A DNA stretch of 64,000 bases. It comes from Palsa-295 sp963781105. Lineage in GTDB: Bacteria; Acidobacteriota; Terriglobia; Acidiferrales; UBA7541. A program made the position numbers and the translations under genes. Position 1 is the first letter of the stretch; the number at the start of each line of letters is the position of its first letter. Below, piece after piece: positions 26,401 through 36,122 of the stretch. The notes below the pieces were generated by a model. It was not told the origin of the DNA and searched no databases. It saw nothing but the letters and a program-made list of their open reading frames with translations. The stretch is taken from the NCBI GenBank assembly GCA_963781105.1, contig CAWAED010000002.1, forward strand, positions 305,585-369,584. The letters run 5' to 3'.

Positions 26401-28632
26401 GTGCGCTCATCGTGCTCATCTCCCATGAATAGGAACCTCGGGGGATATGCTGCTTTCGCGTGGTTTTCTGACTCGCTTGTCAAAAGCGCCCTGATCGTTG
26501 GGCTCGCCACCGTCATAGTCGCCATTTTGGCCCCGGCAACTTCGGCGCAAACGGTTCGAGTGGACACTCGAGCGAGTCACGTGGTGAATTCGTTCCGTCC
26601 TGCTTACGCGCTCGGTACCACTGTGGATCGTGTGCCTAGCAACGCCACGGATGCATTTTTCGAACCAGCCACCCTCAAGCAAATCTTGTCGGCAGGTTGG
26701 GGCGTCATCAGCTATCGTCAGAACACCGAGTTGTTCATTCAGGCATGGCATTGGAATTCTCGAGGAAAGTGGAGCGATCCTTCCGGCAAAGGGTATTTCA
26801 CGGGCGATTCTACGCCGGGTGAAATGATCCGCCATTCTTTCGGCTATGCCTTGCAACATCGCGGCTTCACGCGCAACGGAGGAACTGAGGACACTGGTTT
26901 TTCGCGTCTGAACGACGGAGACCTGAACACCTATTGGAAGAGCAATCCATATCTCGCGGAGGCTTTCACTGGCGAGGATGACTCGCTGCATCCGCAGTGG
27001 GTGGTCATCGATCTGGAATCGAAGCAAGCTGTCAACGCGATTCGCATTGCTTGGGCCGAACCCTTTGCGCGATCGTACCGTGTGCAGTATTTCACGGGGG
27101 CCGATGCCATGGACGAACAAGCGGGCGGCGAATGGAAGGACTTTTCATCGGGCCTCGTAACGAATGCCCGGAAAGACACTCGTGCGCTGCGTCTCGATTC
27201 GAACCCTGTCACCACGCGATTCGTGCGCGTACTGATGACCTCATCGTCGAATACATGCGACACGCATGGAGGAAACGATCTCCGCAACTGTGTCGGCTAC
27301 GCAATCAAAGAGCTTTATGTTGGAACGATGGATGCCAAAGGAAATTTCAGGGATCTTCTTCGCCACTCGCCGGATCAGCGCCAGTCAGCGACGTACTGTT
27401 CCTCTATTGATCCCTGGCACGAGCCTTCGGATCTGTTGGTTGCGCCCGACCACATGGAATCCGGCGATCAGCCGGGATTCGATCTCTTTTACACCAGCGG
27501 CATTACGCGCGGTCTTCCCGCAATGGTTCCTGTCGCGATGCTCTACGGTACGCCGGAGGACTCTGCGGCAGAGATCGCTTATTTGAAAAAGCGAGGCTAT
27601 CCGATCTCTTACATCGAAATGGGAGAAGAGCCCGACGGTCAATACATGCTGCCGGAAGACTACGGCGCTTTGTACCTGCAATGGGCCACGGCGATTCATC
27701 GCGTCGATCCGAATTTGAAACTCGGGGGTCCCGTATTCCAGGGTGTGACCGAGGACATCGAGGTTTGGCCGGACTCCCATGGAAGAACTTCATGGCTCGG
27801 CCGCTTCCTCGATTACTTGAAATCGCACGGCAGGCTCGCGGACCTTGCATTCATGTCTTTCGAGCATTATCCGTACGACGGCTGCGAGACGCCGTGGAAG
27901 AATCTGTACCAGGAACCTCAGCTCATCACCCATATCATGCAAGTGTGGCGGGCCGATGGTTTGCCGCCGGACATCCCGATGTTTGACACTGAAACCAATG
28001 CTCACGGCGGCGAGGCGGCCGTGGATATCTTCGGAGCGTTGTGGCTTGGCGATTCTTTCGCGGGCTTTCTCACGGCAGGCGGCGGGGCAACTTACTACTA
28101 TCACGCATTGCCGTACTCTCCGCCCCATCCCGCGTGCAAGAATAGCTGGGGCACGTACCATATGTTCATGGTGGATCCGAATTACGAGATCAAATCACGG
28201 ACATCGCAATACTTCGCAGCTCAGTTAATTACACAGGAATGGGTCCAGCCGGTAGACGCGGAACATCGTCTCTTCGCTGCCTCGAGCGACGTGAAAGACG
28301 CGCAAGGCGACGTTCTGGTCACCGCATATGCGCTACTGCGTCCTGATGGCCAATGGTCCCTTCTCCTCATGAACAAGGATTACGACCATCCGCATCCTGT
28401 CCAAATTGTTTTCCACGATGGCGCTAGCAATTCCGATCGCTTCTTCACGGGTTCGGTGACCATGGTGACATTCGGAAAGGCTCAGTATCAATGGCACCCA
28501 GCCGGAAGGTACGGTTATGCCGACCCAGACGGCCCAGCGGTGATGTCGCGACTGAACGGCGGCGCAGATGCAAAGTACACTCTCCCACCTGCCTCAATCA
28601 CCGTGCTGCGCGGCATGATTGGCTCCCAGTGA
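26401..28632 (+). CDS. secreted discoidin-domain protein with putative GH-A-clan barrel (paralogue 2)
   Basis: Close tandem paralogue of the preceding protein over the full length, with the same order: signal peptide (ending ATSAQ), discoidin insert (SRLNDGDLNTYWKS), GYPISYIEMGEEPDG (Glu409/Glu410), LGGPVF, FMSFEHYPYDG and FDTETN (Glu531). The nucleophile-position motif differs (DTETN versus ITESN), as does the loop before it, suggesting divergence in substrate. GTG 26401 has AGGAG seven bases upstream; ATG 26425 is the alternative. The 28-base gap implies co-transcription with paralogue 1. Confidence 0.7.
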   Translation: MRSSCSSPMNRNLGGYAAFAWFSDSLVKSALIVGLATVIVAILAPATSAQTVRVDTRASHVVNSFRPAYALGTTVDRVPSNATDAFFEPATLKQILSAGWGVISYRQNTELFIQAWHWNSRGKWSDPSGKGYFTGDSTPGEMIRHSFGYALQHRGFTRNGGTEDTGFSRLNDGDLNTYWKSNPYLAEAFTGEDDSLHPQWVVIDLESKQAVNAIRIAWAEPFARSYRVQYFTGADAMDEQAGGEWKDFSSGLVTNARKDTRALRLDSNPVTTRFVRVLMTSSSNTCDTHGGNDLRNCVGYAIKELYVGTMDAKGNFRDLLRHSPDQRQSATYCSSIDPWHEPSDLLVAPDHMESGDQPGFDLFYTSGITRGLPAMVPVAMLYGTPEDSAAEIAYLKKRGYPISYIEMGEEPDGQYMLPEDYGALYLQWATAIHRVDPNLKLGGPVFQGVTEDIEVWPDSHGRTSWLGRFLDYLKSHGRLADLAFMSFEHYPYDGCETPWKNLYQEPQLITHIMQVWRADGLPPDIPMFDTETNAHGGEAAVDIFGALWLGDSFAGFLTAGGGATYYYHALPYSPPHPACKNSWGTYHMFMVDPNYEIKSRTSQYFAAQLITQEWVQPVDAEHRLFAASSDVKDAQGDVLVTAYALLRPDGQWSLLLMNKDYDHPHPVQIVFHDGASNSDRFFTGSVTMVTFGKAQYQWHPAGRYGYADPDGPAVMSRLNGGADAKYTLPPASITVLRGMIGSQ

Positions 28633-28795
28633 CATTTGCGTACGTTGCACTCACCTCACCCCAACGACGACGCGATACCCGTGCTCGCTTGCCGTCTAGG
28701 TGCGCAACCATTCGAGTCATTAACCGGCACCTTCAGATGATTTGGGTTTGAGGGTGGGCTAGAGAGTCGGAGACGATGCCGGCACTGCCATGCGG

Positions 28796-30085
28796 TTATT
28801 CCGCTAGCCGTTTTTGGGGATCGACCGCCAGCCACGCCAGCGCTCCCACCACGCAAAGTGCGGCAGCCGCTAGGAACGAAGCCGTCCAACCGTAGTGCTC
28901 TGCGATCAAAGGCGTCAGAATTGCAGTCGCCGCCCCGCCCGCTTGCGCACCCATGTTCATGAATCCAGAAACGGCACCTGAGGATCTCCCCCCGATATCG
29001 GCAGTGACACTCCAGAAGGAACTCTGGGCGAGATAGAGCATGCCCGCGCCGCCGGCGAGGACCAGGCTCGCTAGCTGCGCGTCGGCGGTTCGCGAACCGA
29101 TTATCAAGAACACTGCTGTGAAGGCAATGGAAACTGCCGCAACGCCGCAACGTCCCAACCGCGCGCCGCGCCACTTCGTCACGCGGTCATTGAGCATCCC
29201 GCCGAGCGCACAGCATACGGCCATCGCAAGAAAAGGAAGCGCGGCGTAAAAGGCGCTGGCTTTCAGGTTCAAGCCACGTACTTTCACCAGGTAGATGTAG
29301 AACCAACTGAAAAAAATCCAAGCCACGTAGCCGAAACAAAAATAGCTTAGCGTCACGGCCCACACTTCGCGGCTCGTCAAGATTTTGCTCCAGGGAATCT
29401 GTGCGCTGAGACTCGCCGGCGTCAGGCCTCCGTCAATCTTTCTTTTCTCGCCCGGAGAGACCCACGGATGTTGCTCCGGCGTATCACGGGCAAGCGCAAA
29501 CCAAATTGCCCCGGCGATGATTCCGATTGCCGCGCAAACCCAAAACGACGCGCGCCAGCCGTGATGCAACATCACCCGCGTAATCAGCGGAGGCGAGATT
29601 CCAGCGCCCACCCCAACGCCTGCGAAAATCCAGCCGTTGGCGACACCGCGCTCATCCACGGGGATCCACCGCGCTACAAATTGATTGGAAGCGGGATAAA
29701 TGATCGATTCACCGGCACCCAAGAGAAAACGAATGCCGATAAACATTGCGAACGCCCCGGCGAGCGATGCAGGGACTGCCGCTGTTAGCGCAGTGAAAAT
29801 TCCCCACCACACCACGCCTGCCGCTAGGACACGCCGCGGCCCTAGCCGGACGGCCAATGACCCAGCGATCGTCTGGAACAGAGCGTATCCCCACAGAAAC
29901 GCGCTGAATACCGAACCGAGCTGCACATTGGTGAGGCCGTAGCTGGCGGCGATGGAGCTTCCCGCGATGGACATGTTGACGCGGTCAAGAAACGCGACGC
30001 AACTCAGCACAAAGAGCCAGAAAATCAGCAGCCAGCGCACGCGGGTCGAACGCGGATCGTCTGTTCCGGGGACATTCAATTTCAC
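28796..30085 (-). CDS. MFS transporter, ACS family (sugar acid/organic anion)
   Basis: Twelve-helix MFS with the ACS signature FLDRVNMSIAG in helix 1, a loop-2 motif reduced to AVRLGPRRV, and FLLGAGESIIYPAS in helix 4. GTG 30085 is preferred because GGAGACAGTCAC precedes it and it removes a long basic leader that would cover the intergenic region. About 429 aa. It is divergent from an exported RraA-family gene. Substrate probably a carboxylated sugar derivative (inference). Confidence 0.83.
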   Translation of the reverse strand: MKLNVPGTDDPRSTRVRWLLIFWLFVLSCVAFLDRVNMSIAGSSIAASYGLTNVQLGSVFSAFLWGYALFQTIAGSLAVRLGPRRVLAAGVVWWGIFTALTAAVPASLAGAFAMFIGIRFLLGAGESIIYPASNQFVARWIPVDERGVANGWIFAGVGVGAGISPPLITRVMLHHGWRASFWVCAAIGIIAGAIWFALARDTPEQHPWVSPGEKRKIDGGLTPASLSAQIPWSKILTSREVWAVTLSYFCFGYVAWIFFSWFYIYLVKVRGLNLKASAFYAALPFLAMAVCCALGGMLNDRVTKWRGARLGRCGVAAVSIAFTAVFLIIGSRTADAQLASLVLAGGAGMLYLAQSSFWSVTADIGGRSSGAVSGFMNMGAQAGGAATAILTPLIAEHYGWTASFLAAAALCVVGALAWLAVDPQKRLAE

Positions 30086-30258
30086 GTGACTGTCTCCGTG
30101 AACGAGGTGCGAATGCAATTCACGTCCGTGAATTCGCCGGCGTGCTGCTGGCTCGCCTTTCGCCACCGTGATACTGTTTCGCCGTTTGCCATCGCAATTT
30201 CAATTTCGACGCGGCGGCGCGCGGAGTCTCTTGCGCCTCGCGCCAAGAGGAGGCACTC

Positions 30259-31161
30259 ATGATCGGCGCCCTGCGTATCGCATTTCTGGTCGTGTTGTTT
30301 GGCGCTTACTTGCTGCCCGCACAGGCACAGCTCGGGATTTTCTCCACCGAACAACGCATCGCGTTCACGCCGGATTGGCATGGCGAGCGATTCGCCGACG
30401 GTCGGCCTAAAGTTGCCGACGCGATCCTTGCGCGCCTGAAAGATACCGACGCGGAGCAAGCCTGGGATGTGCTGCAGGAGGCCAACTACTTCAATCAATT
30501 TGAAGGGCACTGGAAGGTAATCAATCCAGGCGAACGTATGGTCGGACGCGTGGTCACCGCTGTCTTCATGCCGCGTCGCCCGGACGTCGACTCCGTGATT
30601 CAGGCCATGGGAAAGAAGGAAGGCCGCATCGGCGACGAGAATTCGTGGATCATAGACATCCTCCAACCCGGCGACGTTCTGGTTGTCGACCTCTTCGGCA
30701 AGGTCAAGGACGGCACCATCGTCGGTGACAATCTCTCCACCGCGATTTTCGCGCACAGTCACAATGGATTGATCGTCGACGGCGCGGTGCGCGACGTCAG
30801 CGGAATTCAGGAAATACACGGATTCCAGGTTTACACTCGTGATTTCGATCCCTCGGCGCTCGAAAACGTCATGTTGGTCGGCATCAATGTCCCCATCCGC
30901 ATCGGCCAGACGAGTGTGATGCCCGGTGACATCGCGCTGGGAGACCCAGAGGGCGTCACTTTCATTCCTCCCCAACTAGCCGAGAAAGTCGCGGCCAATT
31001 CGGAAATGAGCCATCTCATTGATGATTGGGGCCACCAGATGCTCCGCGAAGGACGCTACACACCCGGCCAGATTGATTCAAAATGGACCTTGCCCATGGT
31101 TCAGGAGTTCAACAAATGGCTCGAGCAGAAAGGCTCGAAGCTTCGCATACCGGAAAAGTAG
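30259..31161 (+). CDS. exported RraA-family protein (paralogue 1)
   Basis: RraA-fold proteins include RNase E inhibitors and Mg-dependent aldolases for 4-hydroxy-4-methyl-2-oxoglutarate or oxaloacetate. The core motif GAVRDVSGI, with the Arg-Asp of the aldolase-type metal site, and the late GDPEGVTFIP are seen. Unlike ordinary RraA it starts with a Sec signal (to about residue 23, LPAQAQ) and is long (300 aa), so it should work outside the cytoplasm and cannot regulate RNase E there. It faces the five-gene exported operon, ending 6 bases before that operon's end. Confidence 0.78.
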   Translation: MIGALRIAFLVVLFGAYLLPAQAQLGIFSTEQRIAFTPDWHGERFADGRPKVADAILARLKDTDAEQAWDVLQEANYFNQFEGHWKVINPGERMVGRVVTAVFMPRRPDVDSVIQAMGKKEGRIGDENSWIIDILQPGDVLVVDLFGKVKDGTIVGDNLSTAIFAHSHNGLIVDGAVRDVSGIQEIHGFQVYTRDFDPSALENVMLVGINVPIRIGQTSVMPGDIALGDPEGVTFIPPQLAEKVAANSEMSHLIDDWGHQMLREGRYTPGQIDSKWTLPMVQEFNKWLEQKGSKLRIPEK

Positions 31162-31167
31162 CCTGCA

Positions 31168-32421
31168 CTAGACTGGATGTGCGCGCAGCAGTTCGGCGAT
31201 TTTCGCGCCCACCATGGCATCCTCACCCGGTTGCAGCATAAAGGAATTCATCGCCAGACCCGTTTCTGTGCTCTCCACGACAATGGATGGTGTTCCTTTG
31301 CGCAGCAGTCCTGCAGCCTCGCGCGGCGCGACTGCAATGCGCCGAGGATCCCAATTGACCTGAACATGCGGCACATGGTTGGCGATGTCCGGCACAAAAT
31401 AAGCCGTGCTGACTCCCGGCACCTTGTTGACATCCGCCGAAATTTTGTCGAGCCTGCTCCACCATTCCCTGGTCAGCGCGTCGTGGTCCTCATTTAAATA
31501 GATTTCGACCGCCTTGATCATCCCAACGATTTCTTCCTTGCCCACTTTCTGGCCGCGGCCGAGCGTATCTTCGAAGGGACTGTTATTCAACAGCGCGTTG
31601 TGCACCATCTCCTTCCGTCCGATCAACAATCCTGCGCACTGCGGACCGCGCATCGCTTTGCCGCCGCTGAAGGTGATCATGTCGTAGCCCATTTGTGCGT
31701 AGTCCCACAGATGCGAAACGGGCGGTGTGTCCGCCGCGGCGTCGATCATCGTCGGCAGGTTGTACTGTTTTGCGAGCTTCAGCCACTCCTCTACTTTGAT
31801 TTGCCCCGCGGCGTTCGCAAAATTCGTAAAGTGCATCATCGCGGTTTTTGGTCCGACGGCGTTGTGCAGCTCTTCGCGAGTTTCGATCTCCACCAACTTG
31901 ACACCCGTCGCCCGCAACTGATGATCGAAAGGATTGCGGTGGGTTTTCTGGATGACAACTTCAGATTTCAGCCCGGTCAGATCCGGCAGTTGCTGAATCA
32001 GCTGTTCGTTGTCGCCGGTCAACAAGCCGGCGAGGCCGGATTGGATCGCGGCCGCAGCACCAGAGGTGACGAGGACAGAGTAACCGTCGGGCAATTTCAG
32101 CATCTGCGCGAGGCGTTCGCCCGCCGCCCGTTCCAAATCTGGAATGCTGACGAAATGCTTGGACCCCAACGCCATTACTGCTTCGACCTCGGGCCGGATT
32201 AGCGATCCGCCGAGCGTCGTCATCGTGCCCTGGCCGTTGATGACTGTTGTAACGCCCAGCTCCTGGTAGACATTCCCCGTGGCTCCAAATCCGGAAATCT
32301 TGTCCACCTGTGGCGGAGTAGGGGCGGCACTCGCGGCGCGGAACCGTACTCCGCTCCACGCTGCCGCTACCAGTGCGCCTACCGTTCCTAGAAATGATCT
32401 GCGATTGGATCGAAGGCCCAT
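31168..32421 (-). CDS. Tat-exported SelA-like PLP enzyme (D-glucosaminate ammonia-lyase type)
   Basis: Fold type I PLP protein of the SelA/DgaE family, some of which eliminate ammonia from D-glucosaminate-6-phosphate or related 2-amino acids. The PLP Lys sits in SGGKAMRG (Lys255), with MIDAAADTPP supplying the ring Asp. ATG 32421 has AAGGAG upstream and gives an N-terminus SNRRSFLG followed by a hydrophobic stretch and ASAAP, a twin-arginine signal; Tat export would allow folding with PLP in the cytoplasm first. Last gene of a five-gene operon, 13 bases after ridA. The substrate is inferred only: a 2-amino aldonic acid is attractive. Confidence 0.78.
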   Translation of the reverse strand: MGLRSNRRSFLGTVGALVAAAWSGVRFRAASAAPTPPQVDKISGFGATGNVYQELGVTTVINGQGTMTTLGGSLIRPEVEAVMALGSKHFVSIPDLERAAGERLAQMLKLPDGYSVLVTSGAAAAIQSGLAGLLTGDNEQLIQQLPDLTGLKSEVVIQKTHRNPFDHQLRATGVKLVEIETREELHNAVGPKTAMMHFTNFANAAGQIKVEEWLKLAKQYNLPTMIDAAADTPPVSHLWDYAQMGYDMITFSGGKAMRGPQCAGLLIGRKEMVHNALLNNSPFEDTLGRGQKVGKEEIVGMIKAVEIYLNEDHDALTREWWSRLDKISADVNKVPGVSTAYFVPDIANHVPHVQVNWDPRRIAVAPREAAGLLRKGTPSIVVESTETGLAMNSFMLQPGEDAMVGAKIAELLRAHPV

Positions 32422-32434
32422 GGTCAGCTCCTTG

Positions 32435-32935
32435 TTATTTGCGGACGACGGCTGCGGTGCAATTGATTTCGACCAGCGAATTCCCGGGCAAGGCCGCGAC
32501 GGCCACACAAGTACGCGCGGGTCCGCCATTCGGGAAATACGTCTTAAAGACTTTGTTCAGGCCGTCGTAATTGTCAATGGAGGTGAGAAAAACTGTGAGT
32601 TGCAGGATGCTGTCCATCGTTCCGCCGCCCGCCTCAACCACTGCTTTCACGTTCTCCATCACCTTCTTGGTGTGTGATTCGATATCCGTGGGAATTTCGC
32701 CTGAATCATGCGAATGCGCGCCTTGGCCGGCGATGTAGATCACGCCGCCGTGGACGATCACCGGTGTGATGAAACCCTTGCCGGCCGGTTTGCCGTCGTA
32801 ATCCAGCTTTTGTACTTCGTTACTCTGGGGCGCTGCCGATGCTGCCTTGCCTAACGCTCCTGCAATTCCAAAACCGGAAAGAACGGTTGCGCACCGAGCG
32901 GCGAAGTTCCTGCGTGATACTTGCGTACTGATCAT
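32435..32935 (-). CDS. Tat-exported RidA family enamine/imine deaminase
   Basis: RidA (YjgF/UK114) hydrolyses enamine/imine intermediates released by PLP-dependent dehydratases. Core motifs: VIYIAGQGAH, ENVKAVVEAGG, VFLTSIDNYDGLN, and PARTCVAVAALPGNSLVEI, in which the Arg binds the substrate carboxylate. ATG 32935 has GAGGAGGAAC upstream. The N-terminus SRRNFAA plus hydrophobic segment and ASAAP is a twin-arginine signal, rare for a family that is usually cytosolic. It sits 13 bases before the SelA-like PLP gene, exactly the enzyme type whose product it would clear. Confidence 0.83.
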   Translation of the reverse strand: MISTQVSRRNFAARCATVLSGFGIAGALGKAASAAPQSNEVQKLDYDGKPAGKGFITPVIVHGGVIYIAGQGAHSHDSGEIPTDIESHTKKVMENVKAVVEAGGGTMDSILQLTVFLTSIDNYDGLNKVFKTYFPNGGPARTCVAVAALPGNSLVEINCTAAVVRK

Positions 32936-32995
32936 TTTGCGTTCCTCCTCGTTAATAGGTTGTTGTGTAAACCACCACGACAACCATGTCCAAAG

Positions 32996-34678
32996 TTACG
33001 GCAAGGCAAAGGCAAATACGTCGCTGCCGGACGCGATCGCCACGTACTGCTTGCCATCTACCGCAAAACTCATCGGTGAAGCGTGCATCAACTGTCCGGT
33101 ATGAAAATGCCACAGCGACGCACCAGACTGCGCATCCACCGCTTCAAAAGATTCGGCATCGTCGCCAAAAAATGTGAGGCCGCCCGCCGTGGTCATCGTT
33201 CCGCCGGAAGAGTGGCCGGTCCCGATCTGCGGATAGCGCCAAGCGAATTTTCCGGAGGTGACGTCGTAGGCCAGCAGAATTTTCTCCGGGCTCCGATTGG
33301 GTGGATGCTTAATTCCCGTCGAATAATACGTTCGGCCTTCCTCGAATTGCTGGGGCTTCAGGAAATACGTCGCACAATCTTCCATCGAGAGGAAATAAAG
33401 TAGGTGAGTCGAAGGATTGTAGGAGGGTGAATACCAATTCGTAGCTCCCTCGAAGCCCGGACAGACCAGCGTTCCTTCGGTCGTGGGTGCAACCTCGGTG
33501 CGGATAGGCCGTCCACTCGCGTCAATTCCACTCGCCCAATTCAATTTTTCAGCGAAACGAGTGGCCGAAAGAAATTTTCCATTGGTGCGGTCGAGAACGT
33601 AGACGAACCCGTTGCGGTTCGCTTCGACCAGTAATTTTCGCGGCTCGCCCTGGTAGACCGCGTCGAGTAAAACCGCGGTTTCCGTCGCGTCGTAATCGAA
33701 CAAATCATGCGGCGTGAATTGGAAGTGCCATTTCAATTTTCCGCTGTCCGGATCGAGCGCAACGACGCAATCCGTGTAAAGATCATCGCCCGGGCGTACG
33801 GCGCCATCGAAATCCGGCGCCGGATTGCTGGTGCCCCAGTACAGCGTATTCAAATCGGGATCGTACGTCCCCGGCATCCAAGTCGTGCCGCCACCGCGCT
33901 CGTAGGTTTTTCCTGGCCAGCTTTGCGAGCCGGGTTCGCCCGGCCCCGGAATGGTCCAGAATCGCCACTCTTCGTTTCCACTCTCGGCATTGTAAGCGGC
34001 GACGAAGCCGCGCACACCATCATCGCCACCGGATGTGCCGACAAGCAATTTGTCGTGAACGACCAGGGGCGCGCTTGTCGCTCCGTAGTTCTTGTTTCCG
34101 TTGGTATAGGCGACGTCCCAAAGTAGATGTCCGGAACGGGCGTCGAGACACAACAGGTGCGCGTTATCTGTGAGAATGTAAACGCGCGAATGCCAAACGG
34201 CGACGCCGCGACTATGATGCTGTGAGGCGTCGTCAATCAATCCGTCGCTGCGCGGCCGCGAATAGTGCCATATGGTGCGGCCGGCGCGAGCGTCTACCGC
34301 GTACACATCGTTCGCCGCGCTGATAAAAAGAATCCCGTCGACGGCTACCGGTGTGACCTCCAAGTCACTCGAGGCCCGCACGTGGAACGCCCACTGCGCG
34401 CGCAATTGGCCCACGTTTGCCGAGTTGATCTGACTCAGGCTTGAATAGCGGCGTCCGGAATAGTCGCCATTGTAAGAAGGCCAATTAACACCTGGCGGAG
34501 AAACGCGAAGGTCTCCCGGAGAAACATCTATAGCGGTCGAAACCATAGCACCACTTGCCTGCAGCGGCGGCGGTGCCTGCGCCCGTAAAGTCACTGCGGT
34601 GAAAATTCCGGCCATGAGGAGAACGCTGGCAGCCGCTAGGCGAAACCCTCGCCGCGGATGATTGAAACAGTGTCGCAT
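32996..34678 (-). CDS. PQQ-dependent dehydrogenase (soluble quinoprotein, Tat signal)
   Basis: Eight-bladed quinoprotein oxidising an alcohol or sugar in the periplasm. The N-terminal hallmark WPSYNGDYSGRRYSSL is present, as are repeated W-motif blades such as GKLKWHF, GHLLWDV and GASLWHF. The signal region PRRGFRLAAA with a hydrophobic core to LRAQA looks like a twin-arginine type. No CxxCH motif is present, so electrons must leave through a separate carrier; the diheme cytochrome c at 40965 is a candidate. The vicinal Cys pair of methanol dehydrogenases is not seen. Four bases separate it from the DUF4380 gene. Confidence 0.83.
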   Translation of the reverse strand: MRHCFNHPRRGFRLAAASVLLMAGIFTAVTLRAQAPPPLQASGAMVSTAIDVSPGDLRVSPPGVNWPSYNGDYSGRRYSSLSQINSANVGQLRAQWAFHVRASSDLEVTPVAVDGILFISAANDVYAVDARAGRTIWHYSRPRSDGLIDDASQHHSRGVAVWHSRVYILTDNAHLLCLDARSGHLLWDVAYTNGNKNYGATSAPLVVHDKLLVGTSGGDDGVRGFVAAYNAESGNEEWRFWTIPGPGEPGSQSWPGKTYERGGGTTWMPGTYDPDLNTLYWGTSNPAPDFDGAVRPGDDLYTDCVVALDPDSGKLKWHFQFTPHDLFDYDATETAVLLDAVYQGEPRKLLVEANRNGFVYVLDRTNGKFLSATRFAEKLNWASGIDASGRPIRTEVAPTTEGTLVCPGFEGATNWYSPSYNPSTHLLYFLSMEDCATYFLKPQQFEEGRTYYSTGIKHPPNRSPEKILLAYDVTSGKFAWRYPQIGTGHSSGGTMTTAGGLTFFGDDAESFEAVDAQSGASLWHFHTGQLMHASPMSFAVDGKQYVAIASGSDVFAFALP

Positions 34679-34682
34679 CTTG

Positions 34683-36089
34683 CTAGGAAATCCCCCTCAC
34701 AGCCGTTTCGCCCAGAACGCCGCGATTTTCGCCGTGCTCGCCCTCGACAGAAACCTTCACGCGCAGGACCCCAGAAGGAGCTTCCAGTTCTCCACTCAAG
34801 TTCAGCGGTTCAGCCGGTTCCGCGTTGCCCAATCGCAGCGTCGTGAGTTCCGCGCCCCTCGCATCCATAAAATGTACGATCACGCGTCCCGGGAAAAATA
34901 CGCCGAACGATCCGGTAATGCGCACACCTGCCGCCGTTCGCACCGCGAGCAAAGGCTCGAGGATCAGGCCGCCATCCGCTACGCCAGCAAACTCTTTTCC
35001 CGCACGCGCAGGATACCATTGCGTGTTCATCGCGAAGGTCTGGCCCGGCGCAATTGTCACCATCGGGCTATTGAGCTCTGCTTCCATGTAGTAGGGCGCG
35101 TCATCAGGGCTGATACGGATCTCGGGCCGCCCTCGCTCGTTCATTTCCACCGCAGGGCCGTTTTTGTAAAAGATCACACTGGCCTTGCCGGGATACTTCG
35201 CATTCGGCTGATAGAGAAATCGTTCCACTATCGCGTAACCCGAGGCACGGTCCACTACGGCCAGCCAATCGCCCGGTGAATCCACCCACACTTCATTTTG
35301 CAGATATAGCCAGTGCAGCCGGAAGAGGCCGCCGGTCACCGCGAGTGAAGGATCATCCGCCAGCCCAGAGCGCACGTGAAATCCGTCCAGGTACGCGCTC
35401 TTCGGATTCGCCGGCGTGAACGCCCAAAAATCGTGATTGTAGTCGGCATCGTCATGCGCCTCGGCGGTATCGTATTGCGTTACGGATTGCAGGGACCATT
35501 CGATTGGATGCGTTGAGGCATTTTTCATCACAGCGTGAAACGAGATCTCCGGCGAATCGCTGCCCAGCGCAATTTCGCGCGAAAACTGTAAGCCGGTGCC
35601 CTCGTCAGCCGGCCCATCCATCCGGACGGCGCAGCGCGGGGCGGGTGAGACGACCGTCACCTTGTAGTCCCCGTCGTCGAGCGCATCGGATACCGGCCCC
35701 GGCCAGTGCTGCGCGTCTTCATTCCCCTCGGGCATGGGCCAGATCTTGTCCCCGCCATAGTTGTACCAGCGGCGCGGAGCGCCGGGAGCCAGCGGCGGGA
35801 AGTATTTTCCTTTGAGTTCTCGATTCTCGAAGAGGTAGGCATGCCCTGCGAACCTGACTTGCATCAATCGTCCGCCGAGCTTCGGCACTAAAATCAGCTC
35901 CACCCAGTGATTCGCCATGCGCACCGCCGGCAGACCTTCATGTGTGGCAGTGCTAACTTCGCAACCATTGACAGCCGCGACTGTATCTACGGCCGCAGCC
36001 TGCTTCGCAATAAATCCGGCAGCGCACGCGGCCGCAAACAAAAGCGCACCTGCACTGATGAATCCGCGCTGTTGGTCAGATCTGGTCAC
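34683..36089 (-). CDS. exported DUF4380 protein (galactose-mutarotase-like fold)
   Basis: The N-terminal signal (hydrophobic ~10-32, KQAAAVD) is followed by the DUF4380 core: VELILVPKLGGRLMQV, GHAYLFENREL, WYNYGGDKIWPMPEG and, later, WSLQSVTQYDT. The family has a beta-sandwich like aldose epimerases and is often found in polysaccharide-use loci; no biochemical role is established that I know of. It may bind or epimerise the sugar offered to the PQQ enzyme, whose gene starts four bases downstream (inference). Confidence 0.72.
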   Translation of the reverse strand: MTRSDQQRGFISAGALLFAAACAAGFIAKQAAAVDTVAAVNGCEVSTATHEGLPAVRMANHWVELILVPKLGGRLMQVRFAGHAYLFENRELKGKYFPPLAPGAPRRWYNYGGDKIWPMPEGNEDAQHWPGPVSDALDDGDYKVTVVSPAPRCAVRMDGPADEGTGLQFSREIALGSDSPEISFHAVMKNASTHPIEWSLQSVTQYDTAEAHDDADYNHDFWAFTPANPKSAYLDGFHVRSGLADDPSLAVTGGLFRLHWLYLQNEVWVDSPGDWLAVVDRASGYAIVERFLYQPNAKYPGKASVIFYKNGPAVEMNERGRPEIRISPDDAPYYMEAELNSPMVTIAPGQTFAMNTQWYPARAGKEFAGVADGGLILEPLLAVRTAAGVRITGSFGVFFPGRVIVHFMDARGAELTTLRLGNAEPAEPLNLSGELEAPSGVLRVKVSVEGEHGENRGVLGETAVRGIS

Positions 36090-36122
36090 GTTAAGGTTCC
36101 AATAAACCCCGCTGGTCCGCCT

